A stretch of 64,000 nucleotides of DNA from Orobanche coerulescens. Taxonomy: Eukaryota > Streptophyta > Magnoliopsida > Lamiales > Orobanchaceae. The DNA is taken from assembly GCA_033398695.1 (NCBI GenBank), contig CM065818.1, positions 34,682,001 through 34,746,000 of the forward strand, written 5' to 3'. A model generated the notes under the pieces. The model saw only the letters and a list, made by a program, of their open reading frames with translations. It did no database searches and was not told the DNA's origin. Made by a program: the position numbers and the translations under genes. Each line of letters starts with the position of its first letter. The stretch's first letter is position 1. Below, in pieces: positions 43,801-54,824 of the stretch.

Positions 43801-44609
43801 AATCTAAATTTTTAATAATTTTTTCAAGTTATTGTCAAAAACAAGCACAATGAAACGAAATTTAAATTTTGATAATTTTTTACTCTTAAAGTTTGATATA
43901 TAACATATGATAAATTTTATTTAAATTATTTATATTTAATATAAATACTTATCATATTTTTTAATATTGTAATTAAAAATTATAAATATTTTTTATAATT
44001 TTAAAGTTTAATATATTATCAATAAATATAATGAAATTTAAATTACGATATATGTTTTATTTTCAAAGTTTGATATATAATATAATAAAAATTATAATTT
44101 ATATATATTTAAATTATTTAATACAAATACACATTATAAATTTTAATAATAAAATTTCAAAATTTTAATTATAAAAAATAATACAATCCTTTTTAAAAAT
44201 ACTTATATAGCGTTTAATTAGGAAGCGCTTTGTAACAGTACACTTACATAGCGTTTTTAGAAAACGCTGTGGTAGGTTCCGTATTTTAAGTAATATTTCT
44301 TTAATTCTCGATCCGTAAATTAAAAAGGTATTTTGAACTTTATATTTTGGATTTGATTTGAAGGATTAAATTCTTTTTTTGTTTAGAACTGAATGATTGC
44401 TCAAGGTTTCCTAGTTTTTTTCCTTATTTGATTGATTGCTAAGTGTATATTGCTGGTGTGGTTATATTATGTTATCTGTTCTGTTATAATATTTTGGCCC
44501 AACCCAGCCCGTTATAACATTTTTATTATCCCAGCCCCTGTCTAAAAATCATATCTCGTACGGTGAGAACAGACTTTATTATATTTTTTTTCTTAAGTTT
44601 GCGGTGGTT

Positions 44610-45059
44610 CATCTTTTTAATTGGGCCATGTGCAGAGGCAGAGAAGCGGAGACCGCTCACGGCGGAGAAGCTAATGGATCTGGAGGATCGAAGGAGATCA
44701 GATATAGCGGTTTGAGAAATATGTCATGGGGGAGATTTGCGGCGGAGATCAGAGACATTTTTAAGAAAACACGTGTCTGGATCGGTACCTTCAATTCGGC
44801 TGAGGACGTTGCTCGCGCCTACGGCGCCACCGCACGCTCCTTCCGTGGTCCGAAGGCGAAGACAAATTTCCACTTATCCCCAAACGGTGCCGACTTCCCG
44901 ATTTCAAGCCTCCAAACCCTAATCAGCAACAAATCAGCAGTAACCCTAACGATCGGTTTTTTATTTTTTTATGCTGTAATATTTATTTTTTTTCCACTTT
45001 TCGCTTCTCCACTATTTTTGTTCGTGATGTTTCTAAAGATTATTCCAAGCTCCAGTTAG
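44610..45059 (+). pseudogene. captured AP2/ERF transcription-factor fragment
   Basis: An open frame of 151 codons (44604-45059) carries a degenerate AP2/ERF domain: IRYSGLRNMSWGRFAAEIRD, then KKTRVWIGTFNSAEDVARAY and ARSFRGPKAKTNFHLSPNG. In functional ERFs the first strand reads RGVRxRPWG; here the DNA-contacting Arg and Pro are replaced (SGLRNMSWG), so binding is doubtful. The spelling KKTRVWLGTF...AKTNF is closest to the group of ERF repressors (class VIII). After the domain the frame runs into AT-rich, hydrophobic-coding sequence that looks non-genic. I interpret it as a partial gene copy picked up by the CACTA element. Whether it is transcribed is unknown. Confidence 0.85.
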
Positions 45060-46440
45060 ATATGAGATCCACAAAGCAGTTCACATCCTTTGGCTTGAAC
45101 GAGGATTTATATCATATTTAATGGTTTTCAAAACCTCAAAGAGTGGTTTTTCAAAGAACTGACGGATCTAGATTCTCCACAGTTCAGATCCTGACTTTTG
45201 ACGAATTAATTTAACAATTTGTTGTTTTCTCATATATTTTCGGGCAATAATATTTCTTAGAATAGAGAAAAATGAGTCCAAATGAATATCGATGAATTTA
45301 TGGGTCTGTCTGGGTATTATAAGAATTCTAGAAAAAAATGCAGTCCTAGCAAATGATAGATTTTGGTGTTAATTTGAAGTTTATTTTTCTTATATTTTGC
45401 TAATGTGATGTCAAAATTGCAAGTTGTATTCCTAGATCTGTTGCCTCTGTTATCTTCAACCTAAATGTACTATAATAAAAAAAACGATTGTCTTCAACCT
45501 AACTATTCAGAATATGAAAAGAATTTGAAGGGCATCATATGTTCCATACTAAGTATCTGATTATTTTATTTATAAAAAATATTGCACCTTCTGAAATCCG
45601 AGGATGATAAACAACCTGGAGAGGCATGCTTATAGTGATTTATCACTATACTAATCTACCTTGTCGTTTCAGGATGAAGTTTATACTTTCGTCTCGGTTT
45701 CGCCTGAAAAAAGGTACTTTCTTTTCTTTTTTGATCAATTCCTTTGTCAATTGATGGAATTTTATGTTTACATCTGAATTTGGCTTATCAGAGTTTATGC
45801 ATTTTATTTTTTCATCTATTAATGATATCTTATGGTGTTTGATTCTTTTTTTGTTATATTAATTTATTGGATGCACTTGAAGGGAGGAAGAAAAAGTTAT
45901 AAGATCAGCTTCATTGTTATGTTTGAGTTCCTTTTATGTAGATAGATTATATAGCATAAATTCGTCATTCCGGAGTTTTTTAAGTTGTACTAAATCCAAC
46001 TCAGCTGCCACGTCATTTTGTAACCTTTACTTTGTATCCATTTTGTCTAGCATTACTCCTATTTTGCTACCTCACGTGGGCTGCCCAGCCGGGGGTCGCT
46101 GTCCAAACGATTGAAGTTTTACGCTCAGAATTGGAATGGATAAAGATTTGAGCATCGAGGGTATAAAGCTCTGAATCATGCGCGTTTGTCAGGTAATACC
46201 ATCATCTGAGCTTCCTAACATTCTTATGTTGCTATTAAAGATTCATTTTAGTTATGGTTCATATCCCTTTTGGAATTGGAACACTTCTATAATCGGGTAT
46301 GTTGATCAAACCTTTTCGTGTATACTGATGTTTACATGAGTTTTATGTGAGTTTTTTGCATTCTTAATCATGATTGTAGTGACATTAGAATTGTTCATAA
46401 AACTGATAAAAGAATTCCAGCCAATAAATTTTGTTGCCAT

Positions 46441-46838
46441 TCACTTCGTTTCCTGCAGATTCATATGGTTTGATAAGTATGAAATATGGGAGGCACTAAT
46501 TTGGTATGGAGTGAGCTCATCGGCTTCAGTGCACTTTTAAGGTATAGTTGACCATGTGTTATCTCTGGTTTTTTTATATATCGACACACCTACATAAATT
46601 GTAGCCTAAAACTTCGATTTTAACCATTTTGGTCTTCACTTCGTTTTTTGCAGATTCATATGGTTTGACAACTATGAAATCTTAGGGGCAGCAATTTGGT
46701 ATGGAGTGAGTTGATCGATCTCAACACACATTTAAGGTATATTTGACCATGTGTTATCTCTGGGTTTTTTTTATATATGAACACGCCTATAAAAATTGTA
46801 GCCTAAAACTTGATTTTTTCGAACCATTTTGGTCTTAC
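46441..46838 (+). repeat. tandem duplication of about 195 bp inside the CACTA element
   Basis: Two units start TCACTTCGTTT at 46441 and 46636, each with TGCAGATTCATATGGTTTGA (second copy with TTGCAG), AATTTGGTATGGAGTGAG and TTGACCATGTGTTATCTCTG. They differ at several positions, so the duplication is not very recent. The TGCAG boundaries resemble 3' splice sites. Confidence 0.85.
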
Positions 46839-48023
46839 ACTCAATAGAGCACTTAATTAGTTACAATGCACATTTTATACAAACATAGCGAATTGTAGAG
46901 TGCCGCTATAAAATATTATGGCCTAACTCGCTATAGCTGTCGATGAAGTTATTTTTAAAAACGTTAGTAGTGTTATATAAAAGTGCACGAGAGAGCCAGA
47001 CTGTTACTATTTTAATGTTTTGTGTCCGTGCAGGGCCTTGTGCCAGGTGGTGATTGATGCCTATTGATGTGAACGCAAATGTACGTTAGATGTTAGTCTA
47101 TAGAGCACTATTGGTTTCGAATGCTCTCTGGTTTATATGATTCAAGACTCGAAGTTAGAGGTTGCACTAGAAGTGTTGTTTGATTTTGGGAAAGAGAGGA
47201 AGCAAGTTTACATCATTATTCTGGGTGAGCATATTCCACTTTGTCATGTTTCCCATTTTTGATCACATAAGCCATGCTGGTAAAGAAAATTCGGTCTCTT
47301 TTAGAGATATGTGTTTTTTTTTTTGCTTAATGAGCTACCACCATTTTAGACTGAATCTTAAATGGATTGATGATAAAAAGCTGGTGTGATGCAAATATGA
47401 TTTCCTTATATGCATTTTTTAGGTAAGGACAAATATAATTTTTCTCAAAAGGGTCATTTTTTTTGCAGCCAGCTATAATTAGTTTGTCTAACTATTACAT
47501 TCAGATTGCATGACTTGCACTAATACGGCATAAGGCCTTTCTTTGGTTTTACAAAGACAAAAGTGAATGAGGCCTTACATGCTTGCTATTATCAAACCAG
47601 GCACTATATCATCGCTGTTTTTTTTTTTTGTGTGACCAAAGCAGCATATACATGTATGTATAATTGTGTTTTAGTGCATTCAAATGGTTTCTCTTTTTCG
47701 AACTCTGGTGTGAAGGCCATTTATTTTTTGAATAAGGATATCATAGTTCCTTTTCCGCGGAATTCTACATTTTTTGTATAGTGAGTTGATTTTGAGTATC
47801 CAAGGCACAAAACTATCATCTTCTCATGTGAGCACACGAAGATTTTTTTTCTTTGGTGTCCCTTCAATTTATGCCATCTATTTTCACATACTTTTATTAA
47901 TAAAAAATCATAAACGTACACTTTACCATCATGGTCCTTACTTATCTGTAGGAATCCCATAAATCATCAGCTGTTTGATGGAAGATCTGGATACGTCCAA
48001 TACCTAAAAACTTTATCCTTTAT

Positions 48024-48140
48024 GGTTTCAAGGATATTGAAATTGGGCAAAGGATGATAACCATTTTGACAGTTGGAGTTCCAAACACCATCAAGAGATT
48101 GGCTTCTTACAAACTTCAATCCACGTTAGCTATCAGGTTT
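48024..48140 (+). pseudogene. captured exon of an RlmN-like radical-SAM rRNA methyltransferase gene
   Basis: The plus strand from about 48036 reads IEIGQRMITILTVGVPNTIK and continues RLASYKLQSTLAIR to about 48137. This matches the block GQRMIT(I/V)STVGVPNTIK...LASHKLQSTLAVSLHA of plant organelle-type RlmN-like enzymes, radical-SAM proteins that methylate an adenine of 23S rRNA. The Ser of STVG is Leu here. Homology stops at TTAGCTATCAG followed by GTTTCG, an AG/GT boundary, suggesting that genomic DNA with its intron was captured. Neither the Cys motif CxxxCxxC nor the rest of the enzyme is present, so it cannot act as an enzyme. Assignment is from recalled family spelling and should be confirmed by search. 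Confidence 0.72.
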
Positions 48141-48487
48141 CGACAAGCTAATTTCCATGCTAGCTATCAGGGCACCACTTATCATATTTCAATATGTAAC
48201 TTTCTATCACTTGTATTTAGACTTAGTAATTTTGTACTTTTTAAGTTAGATTGGTGGTGTTGCTTGGTTTTGGTACTTTTGAATTTAAATTGGTGGTTTG
48301 TTGCTTTGTATGAATTTAGGATTTTGTATTTTGTATTGGCATCCTTGTTGGTTTTTGACTGCCTTGGTTTATTTTGGATGGGTTGATGTAAGAATAAAAT
48401 AGTTAGTTCAAAATATTTGTATGAAATGTTGCTTTTTACTTTAGTTGCGGTTGTATTTTATAAAAGTAGTATTACAAAAAAAAAAAT

Positions 48488-48655
48488 GATGATGTGGCAT
48501 AGATGTGGGGGCCATTGATGACATGGCACAAATGTAGAGCCAATTATTGACGTGGCATAAATATGGCCCCCACTGCTGGGGTGGCATCGAGATGGGGACC
48601 ATTGATGACGTGGCACAAAGGTGGGACCCACTGATGACGTGGCACATGTGGACCC
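48488..48655. repeat. 29-bp minisatellite, about 5.8 units
   Basis: Units at 48488, 48517, 48546, 48575, 48604 and 48633 follow the consensus GATGACGTGGCAcAxA plus TGGGgCCCAcT. They are interspersed near the right end of the CACTA element. Several contain TGACGTGGCA, an ACGT-core sequence of the kind bound by plant bZIP factors. Confidence 0.88.
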
Positions 48656-48908
48656 TATGTTCTGTTTTTTTTAAATCTTAGGCAACATCATTTGTTGTTG
48701 CCTTACTTGGTTATGTTGTTGCATTAGAGGCGTAATGCAATACTTTTTCGTTGTTGCAGTAGAGACTAAAAGTGTTGCCTTAGGTGTCAAAGGCAACGGC
48801 CGTATTGGCAACAACAGTTTGGTGTTGCCTTTGTCCTAAGGCAACACTTTTTGTGTCTTCTGCAAGAATAAACAAGCATTGTCTATGAGCACTTATGGCG
48901 TAGTGACG

Positions 48909-50166
48909 GTACCTGTAGCTACCGTCGCGTCGGGATCCCCAGCTCGTCTCATCTCATACACACGGGGCGGAACAGACCCCGCACTAGAAGCTCCCCCTCT
49001 AGAAGGCTGTCCACATCCTCGACCTCTACCAAAACTCTGCTGGGGCTGAGAAACTGTCGGTGCCTGATTCACGCTCGGTTCTCCCATAGATGGGGCTGAT
49101 ATCTGAGTAACTGGTGCCCGAGCTGCATCCGTACAATACTTGGCACGATGCCCCATCCGACCGCAAGAAAGATACTGAATCGGAGGCCTGTCACACTCAC
49201 TCATAATGTGTCCGGGGCGACCACAGTTAAAGCAGTTAGGACCACGCACTGAACCAGTAGGAGCAGACCTAGAACCATTTCCTCGCCCAAATGACGGGGA
49301 CTGATTCCCGAAGACTCGCGAACCAGACTGAGCCTTTGGATACCCGCCTCTGTTGCTGCCTCTGTCGCAGAAAATGACATCTCATAAGCCATTGCTTTGT
49401 TCTGATATTCTTTCAGAGTCGTACTTCCGAGGCCAGACATGTAGTGACGAACCCTCGGCTTCATCCGCATATCAAAGTGGCAGATCTTATCAAGCTCATC
49501 TCGAACTTGGTTTCTCACATAATGAAGTTGCTGGTTGTATTCTTTGATTGCCTGCGAAATCGGGACGTCTTGGAGCTTAGCCTCAAATAAGGCTCGAATC
49601 CTCCCCTCTTTAACTGGCCACAGACAAAATTCGTCTTCCATCAGCTCTCAGAACTCTACCCATGTAGCTGCCCGGTCACGCGGTTTCACCTCTTGCCACC
49701 ACGTTGCTGCCTCTTTGGCGAGGAAGTACTGAGTGATGGGTACCTTCCTCTCCTCAGAGCAGTTAGCAGCCTCGAACAATTTCTCCATCTCAAATAACCA
49801 ATTCTCCCAACCGGAACGGTCGGAAGCACCATCAAACTGCGGAGGACGCATACGAATCACGTCCTGAAGTAGCTTATCATTGCCGGATCCAGTAGGCGGA
49901 ACCGGGTTAGCATTAGCTTGGCCGACTAAGACGGCCTGAGTTAGTAGCGTCATCTGGTTTGCTACTTGCTGTAAAATATTAGCCACCCCGATATTCTCAT
50001 GAGCATTGCCAGAGCTAGCAGATGGATCCTGCTGGCCTCCGGAACTAGGTGGAACACTGTTCGACAAGGAAGGCATCGCCGAATCAGTTCCTGAGTTATC
50101 GGACATGGCCTCCCCACCGGCTGCGCCACGTCCCCTACCGCGTCCGCGTCCTCTACCAGCAGGAAT
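48909..50166 (-). pseudogene. C gag with two zinc knuckles, one degraded
   Basis: Minus strand. The N-terminus IPAGRGRGRGRGRGAAGG is RG-rich, like the gag of D and F, but stands behind ATT (50164-50166) instead of ATG; an upstream in-frame ATG exists at 50272-50274. The capsid has LLQDVIRMRPPQFDGASDRS, ITQYFLAKEAATWWQEVKP and, after a TGA at about 49646, LMEDEFCLWPVKEGRIRALF and DVPISQAIKEYNQQLHYV. A frame change near 49300 leads to the knuckles: CFNCGRPGHIMSEC is intact, but YLSCGRMGHRAKYC has lost its first Cys. The RG-rich linker ends PPRVYEMRRAGDPDATVATG at the CACTA element. Confidence 0.9.
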
Positions 50167-50369
50167 TCTGAAGAAGTAACGTGAGTACAATTCAAACGCA
50201 AAACGCAACAAGATATCCAGAAAGGAACAGAACAGAACAACGTAACGAGTAAAGTTAGGAAAACTTATGAGCATCGGCGTACTGAGATGATGGCGTAGAA
50301 GTGATACTGTTCAAAAACGACACTCAACTAGACCCAAATAACCGACAGCCTAGGTTTCCATAAACCTAA

Positions 50370-50381
50370 GCTCCGATACCA
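50370..50381 (-). other. primer-binding site of C
   Basis: Minus strand TGGTATCGGAGC starts five bases after the 5' LTR. It has the same one-base difference from the initiator-methionine tRNA complement as D and F. Confidence 0.82.
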
Positions 50382-50386
50382 TATTC

Positions 50387-52465
50387 TGTAACACCCCCAA
50401 GATGATCAGGGCATATTACAGTGCCGTGGATCCCACACTGTGGACTCCACCAGGCTAACGTACCAACAAGACATTCGTCGACGACATACATCAACAACAA
50501 AACGATAATTTCACAATCCATGACATTCAAAACCAAAGACTGAAATACGACAATACAAACTGACATCCAATCCACTTCCCAAAACGGGTACACAACATTA
50601 ACAAATTCAAGAAAGAAGTACTCGAGTACTTAAACCAATTACATAATAAAAAAATCCCAAAACAAGACATCAATAAAAAACCACTGAACAGAATCACGCA
50701 TGCCCATCATCCTCCTACGGCTCGCATGCTCGTTTGCTTCCTTGACCTGTACCTGAAATACAGAAATATTTCCCCCATTTAAGGGGTTAGCGACAACTAC
50801 TAGTGCAAGTACAATCCATTTGAACTACCATTCTAATCAGATGGAAATATGCGCCAAAATCATTTTAGAAATCATTTATATTCCGGAATATTTATGGTGC
50901 ACACGCACAAAACACATTTCTCCAACAAAATAATTCAAAGTTGACCTTGGTACGAGACTCACGGCCACCGTACCCCGTAGAGCCCCGTCGGACATCCCTG
51001 GTGGTTAACCATAGTTCGCAGTACGAAACTCACGGTAACGTACCCCTAGAGGCCCCGTCGGACCGTCCCTAGGTGAACATACACATATCCATCCATACAA
51101 CCACAAAATGCCATAATTCAAATACTAGAACGCATCAACAAATGTAAAGTACTTGCCTTTGAGACATCTTCGAAGAATGGGGAATGAATAACGACTACGA
51201 ACGATCCAGATGGAAAACGACGGTCCCTAAACGAAGGATCAACATATCTCAGTCCTAACAGACAACAATAATCGAATAGAATACTCCCACAACCCCAATT
51301 ACAAGCTAAGTCAATATACGATTAATCGATACGGGTGAGGGTTTACGCAAAATCTCCCCGTATCGACAATTCACGGATTAAACTCGAGGAAAATGGATTG
51401 GGAATCACTCAATAACAACAATCGGTAAGGAATATCGCAACATACATGAACAATTCGAGATTAATCGAACAAAACCCGAAAAACCCCCAAAAATTGACAA
51501 AGTAGGGTTCTAAGTCAAAATACCTTGAATTGGAGTGGAGAAGATGGATTAAGATGATGTTCGAAGCTTGGAACACAAGAATCGGTCTGCAATGAGACTC
51601 CACGGATTAGTCTCCACAATTCTCCCTAAAATCGCTGGAATCGCCCAATGGAAGAGAAGAGGAGGAAAAATAACGAGAAAGGGGGCTGCTGTCCTATTTA
51701 TATCAGGTATAGTTAGCGGACGCTAACCATCAAAAGATAGCGCGCGCTAACGGGGTTGCTAGCAGTCCAGTAGCTGCTGCCCGGCGTCGCTAGCGTGCGC
51801 TAGATACATTTAGCGCGCGCTAAATGCTACTCGATAGCGTACGCTATGGAAGCCTAGCGCACGCTATAGTTATGAGATAGCGTACGCTAAATGCATACCG
51901 ATAGCGCATGGAAGAAATAAGGAGTAGCATGCGCTACACATGCAGCAGTTCAGTGCTGCTCAGTTCAGTACGCTGCTGCAGAAGGCACGAAACTCGAAAC
52001 ACAAGACAAGGCCAGAATCCATAAACATAACCATGAAATATACAAGGCGACAGAGCTAAGCGCTGAAAGAAAATACAATTCCGACTACCGGGGAATCTAA
52101 AATACGACAAAGAAGATGAAATTCCCTAAACTTATAGGAAATTACAAAAATAGCCCAAATGTCCGAAAATCACGATACGACGTCGGATTGACAAACCGAA
52201 ACTTACAAACGAACAACTCAACCATACGAACTTATGTAAATAGGGAAACAATGAAAACGAATGAGTTTTACGAGAATCGAACGTTCATACGGCAAAACAT
52301 AACATAGAATGGAATTACGTAAAAACATCTCCAAAACTCGCCCAAATGGAAAAACTCCAAGAATAAAGTAGATTCAAAATGTCGAAACGGTTACAAGCGA
52401 GTCGATAAAAATAGACATACACCAAAAATGGAAACTGCTAAAAATGGAAAGGTACGGATATTACA
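50387..52465 (-). repeat. 5' LTR of C
   Basis: It runs from TGTAACACCCCC (50387) to GGATATTACA (52465), followed by CACGT. It is 2079 bp and closely matches the 3' LTR, except for the deletion between two TAGCGCACGCT copies and a few short indels. TATA box at 51696-51703 (minus strand). Confidence 0.93.
51713..51937 (-). repeat. array of TAGCGCACGCTA palindromes, C 5' LTR
   Basis: About ten copies stand between 51713 and 51937 in the same order as in the 3' LTR. Two copies and the DNA between them have collapsed into one at about 51854-51865. Confidence 0.92.
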
Positions 52466-52470
52466 CACGT

Positions 52471-53202
52471 GGTGTGGGTTGTGGACCCCGTGAATTATTA
52501 TTGGTTTGTATTTAAGAAAGCAAATCTTTAGGATATGACCCCTTTTAGTTTTGGAAAGAGAAGTTTTCGATAATCCTAAATTGTTTTCCGTTAAAACTCC
52601 CGAGGGCATTTTAAAATATTTTATAAATTGTTCTCTTGATTTGTGATCTTTCGAATTTGGAAAGTTTTACTCAAACTCTCTGCCTCAGGAAGTATTTTTT
52701 TCATTATACTTGAATCTTTGAGGATTCCTGATTATTATAATTCTTGGAATATGATTTGTATGACTCGTATTTGCACTTTGTACTTGCACTAGAAAATGGT
52801 GGAATTTTGCTAACTCCCGAGTAATCGGGGGATGGATGTCTGTTTTTCGTCCAGGTACATTCAGGTTTTGGGGAGCATAACACAGGCTTGGCACGAAGGA
52901 TGATGAATGACGATCGATACTAATCACATGGGGACCCATACGATGTTGTATTGGTTTAGTTGTAGTTATTTCCGCTGTAGTATTTTCCCCATTGTACGGG
53001 AACGTGTTGTATTTTGATCCCTACGTGGGTATCTATTGAGATTGAGTTCTATGTATTAATTTAAAGAACTAATCGGTCTACTGGGTCGTCATTTAGCCTT
53101 GAAGGCGATATTTTGATGTTTGATTTTAGTTACCAGCCTGGTAGATCTTTGAGGAAAGGGTCTACGACGTGTAATATCCCTGAGTGGATTAGGGTTGTTA
53201 CA
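52471..53202 (+). repeat. E 5' LTR, part after the C insertion
   Basis: It continues the LTR part at 37051-38052. It contains TTTGTACTTGCACTAG and the AACTCCCGAGTAATCGGGGG stem (about 52780-52835) as in the other families, CCAGGTACATTCAGG, and ends TTAGGGTTGTTACA at 53202 before the PBS. Confidence 0.78.
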
Positions 53203-53206
53203 TAAA

Positions 53207-53218
53207 TGGTATCAGATA
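53207..53218 (+). other. primer-binding site of E
   Basis: TGGTATCAGATA begins four bases after the LTR end, matching the initiator-methionine tRNA complement over its first nine or ten bases. Confidence 0.75.
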
Positions 53219-54824
53219 ATAGGTTGCGGAAACCTATGCTGTGGAGTCGAGTGTGTATTGTTGAGTTGTTTTTAGTCAGGTCGTGCCTGATTGAGTCATG
53301 TCGCAATGCGTCGTCTGTGTTTGCTGGTCGTGATTAGTATCTTGGGGCGATCATCATCTTCGTGCGACCTATGAATGTAAGTCTCCCTTCTTTGTGTTGT
53401 GCCTCGTGTGATACGAGCTACTTGTATGAATATTTGTTAAGTGATGGAATCTTTATGTAGATTTTGATTTCGTGATATGTATTTATTTGACTCTCATATT
53501 TTGTTTATATGAGGGGTGGTATCGCTGCTATTGTATTTTTTACTGTTGATGTTGTCCGCTGCTAATGATTTTCAAAATGATTTGCTCGTATTGCAAGTTT
53601 CTTGTGAAACCCTTATGCTTAACATGGAATGGTAATGTATATGTGTGTGATTTGCTCACTCTGGGAGGATCCGACGGGGCCTCGGAGGAATATGTGATTT
53701 CGCTCCTAATTCACGAGCTTGTTTGGATAGCCAGTCCGGGAGGGTCCACAAAGGCCTTGGCTGGGACCAGTGGTTTAGCCCCGCTCCTAGACGAGTCATG
53801 TGCGTGATTTTCAACTATGGCCAGTCCGGGAGGGTCCATAGAGGCCTCGGATGGGACCAGTGGTTTAGCCCTGGTCCTAGGCAATTTTCAACTGTGATTA
53901 TTGACTGTTTGTTTCTGAGAAAAAACATGTCTTGATTTTGAAACAATTTGATGCATGTACTATGAGATGTGTAAGCGAATGTCGATACGTGTGAGCAGAG
54001 GCTAACGTATACTTTGTAACGTGTGGGAATTCTGGCCTAATGGACTTTTGAAAGTCTTGAGTATCTTAGAGAATAAATTTCAAGACGTACTTTTGAAATG
54101 GATTATTTCCTCGTGGTATTTTCAAGGTACCTACTAATATAACTGTATGTTTCAAAATTCTTCCACTTTGAGAACCAAAATATTTTGAGATATTCTTAGT
54201 AATTTAGAAACGCATTTGCTTAGACATGAAGGTCGAATATTTCTGAAAGTTTTTAACTAAAAGAAAGATGTCCTCATTTTTTCAAACGTAAGACGGGTTT
54301 TTTTCAAAGTCCGATAACGATGTTGTATTACTTTTTCGAAATGTGATACTTAAGATCAACTGTGTTCCCAATTTTTTTCAAAAAGGTGGATTTTCGTTTT
54401 TAAAACCTATCATTTCCTCTTTGCGGTCAGGGAATGTGTGTATGATGTTAGCATTGTCGTTGGGGTGTTAGCCCTCCGAATTGTGATTGAATTGGCGGTG
54501 GGAGCGTTGAGTCGTTCGCCACGCATTTGTTGTGTTAGCGCTCTGTGAGAGGTGTGATGTTGGTATTAAATGTTTGTCGCTTCATGGTGATTTGTGTGTT
54601 ATCACACATGTGCAAGCTGTTAGAGTTTAGATTTGTATGATTGTGTACATATATGATTGTTTCATGATGTTTTGTAATTATGTGCTGGTTATCGTTCGGG
54701 CCGTTGAAATCGCCAAACGGATGTCGTCGTTGCTGTGATTTTGTGTATGTGAGTTGCCTTAGGATAATTGCTGTATGTGATTGTGTTACGATTTTCTTTT
54801 GTGCTAAGTGGTTACTTATTCAGT
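53219..54824 (+). other. long leader of E with 90-bp direct repeat
   Basis: About 1.6 kb lie between PBS and gag, against about 0.24 kb in F. I see no coding frame. Two 90-bp units start CCAGTCCGGGAGGGTCCA at 53731 and 53821, and a related GATCCGACGGGGCCTCGG stands at about 53667. These words resemble the tandem duplications of the LTRs, so the leader may have absorbed LTR-like sequence. Confidence 0.65.

Larger units (their letters stand above)
43616..48905. mobile_element. CACTA (En/Spm-type) DNA transposon, non-autonomous, carrying host gene fragments
   Basis: It begins CACTACGCCATAAGTGCTCA at 43616 and ends with the inverted copy at 48905; the terminal inverted repeats are about 30 bp with one mismatch. 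A 3-bp target duplication ACG flanks it (43613-43615 and 48906-48908), the hallmark of CACTA elements. Subterminal regions are full of GTGTTGCC/GGCAACAC words in both orientations. The 5.3-kb interior has no recognisable transposase. It carries at least two host-gene pieces (AP2/ERF and RlmN-like), a tandem duplication and a 29-bp minisatellite. It lies within the gag-protease frame of C. Confidence 0.95.
38053..52465 (-). mobile_element. chromovirus C (Tekay/Del-like), structurally complete, split by a CACTA transposon
   Basis: A minus-strand element with both LTRs (left 38053-40199, right 50387-52465) and the 5-bp target duplication CACGT (38048-38052 and 52466-52470) in the LTR of E. In sense order: 5' LTR, PBS, gag, protease, RT, RNase H, integrase with chromodomain, polypurine tract, 3' LTR. 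It spans about 9.1 kb without the CACTA insertion. Several in-frame stops make it inactive, but the gene order is complete. Confidence 0.95.

Noticed and set aside
43860..44200. Very AT-rich stretch as a centromere satellite or replication origin
   Set aside because: It shows no periodic unit and lies within the CACTA element, where AT-rich subterminal DNA is usual.
44604..45059. A functional ERF transcription factor gene
   Set aside because: The domain has lost conserved contact residues, the C-terminus is AT-rich read-through, and the whole lies between CACTA ends. It is a captured fragment.
45914..46114. Short plus-strand frame and splice-like sequences in the CACTA interior as a further captured gene
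   Set aside because: I could not match any stretch between 45100 and 47950 to a known protein family. A further fragment is possible but unsupported.
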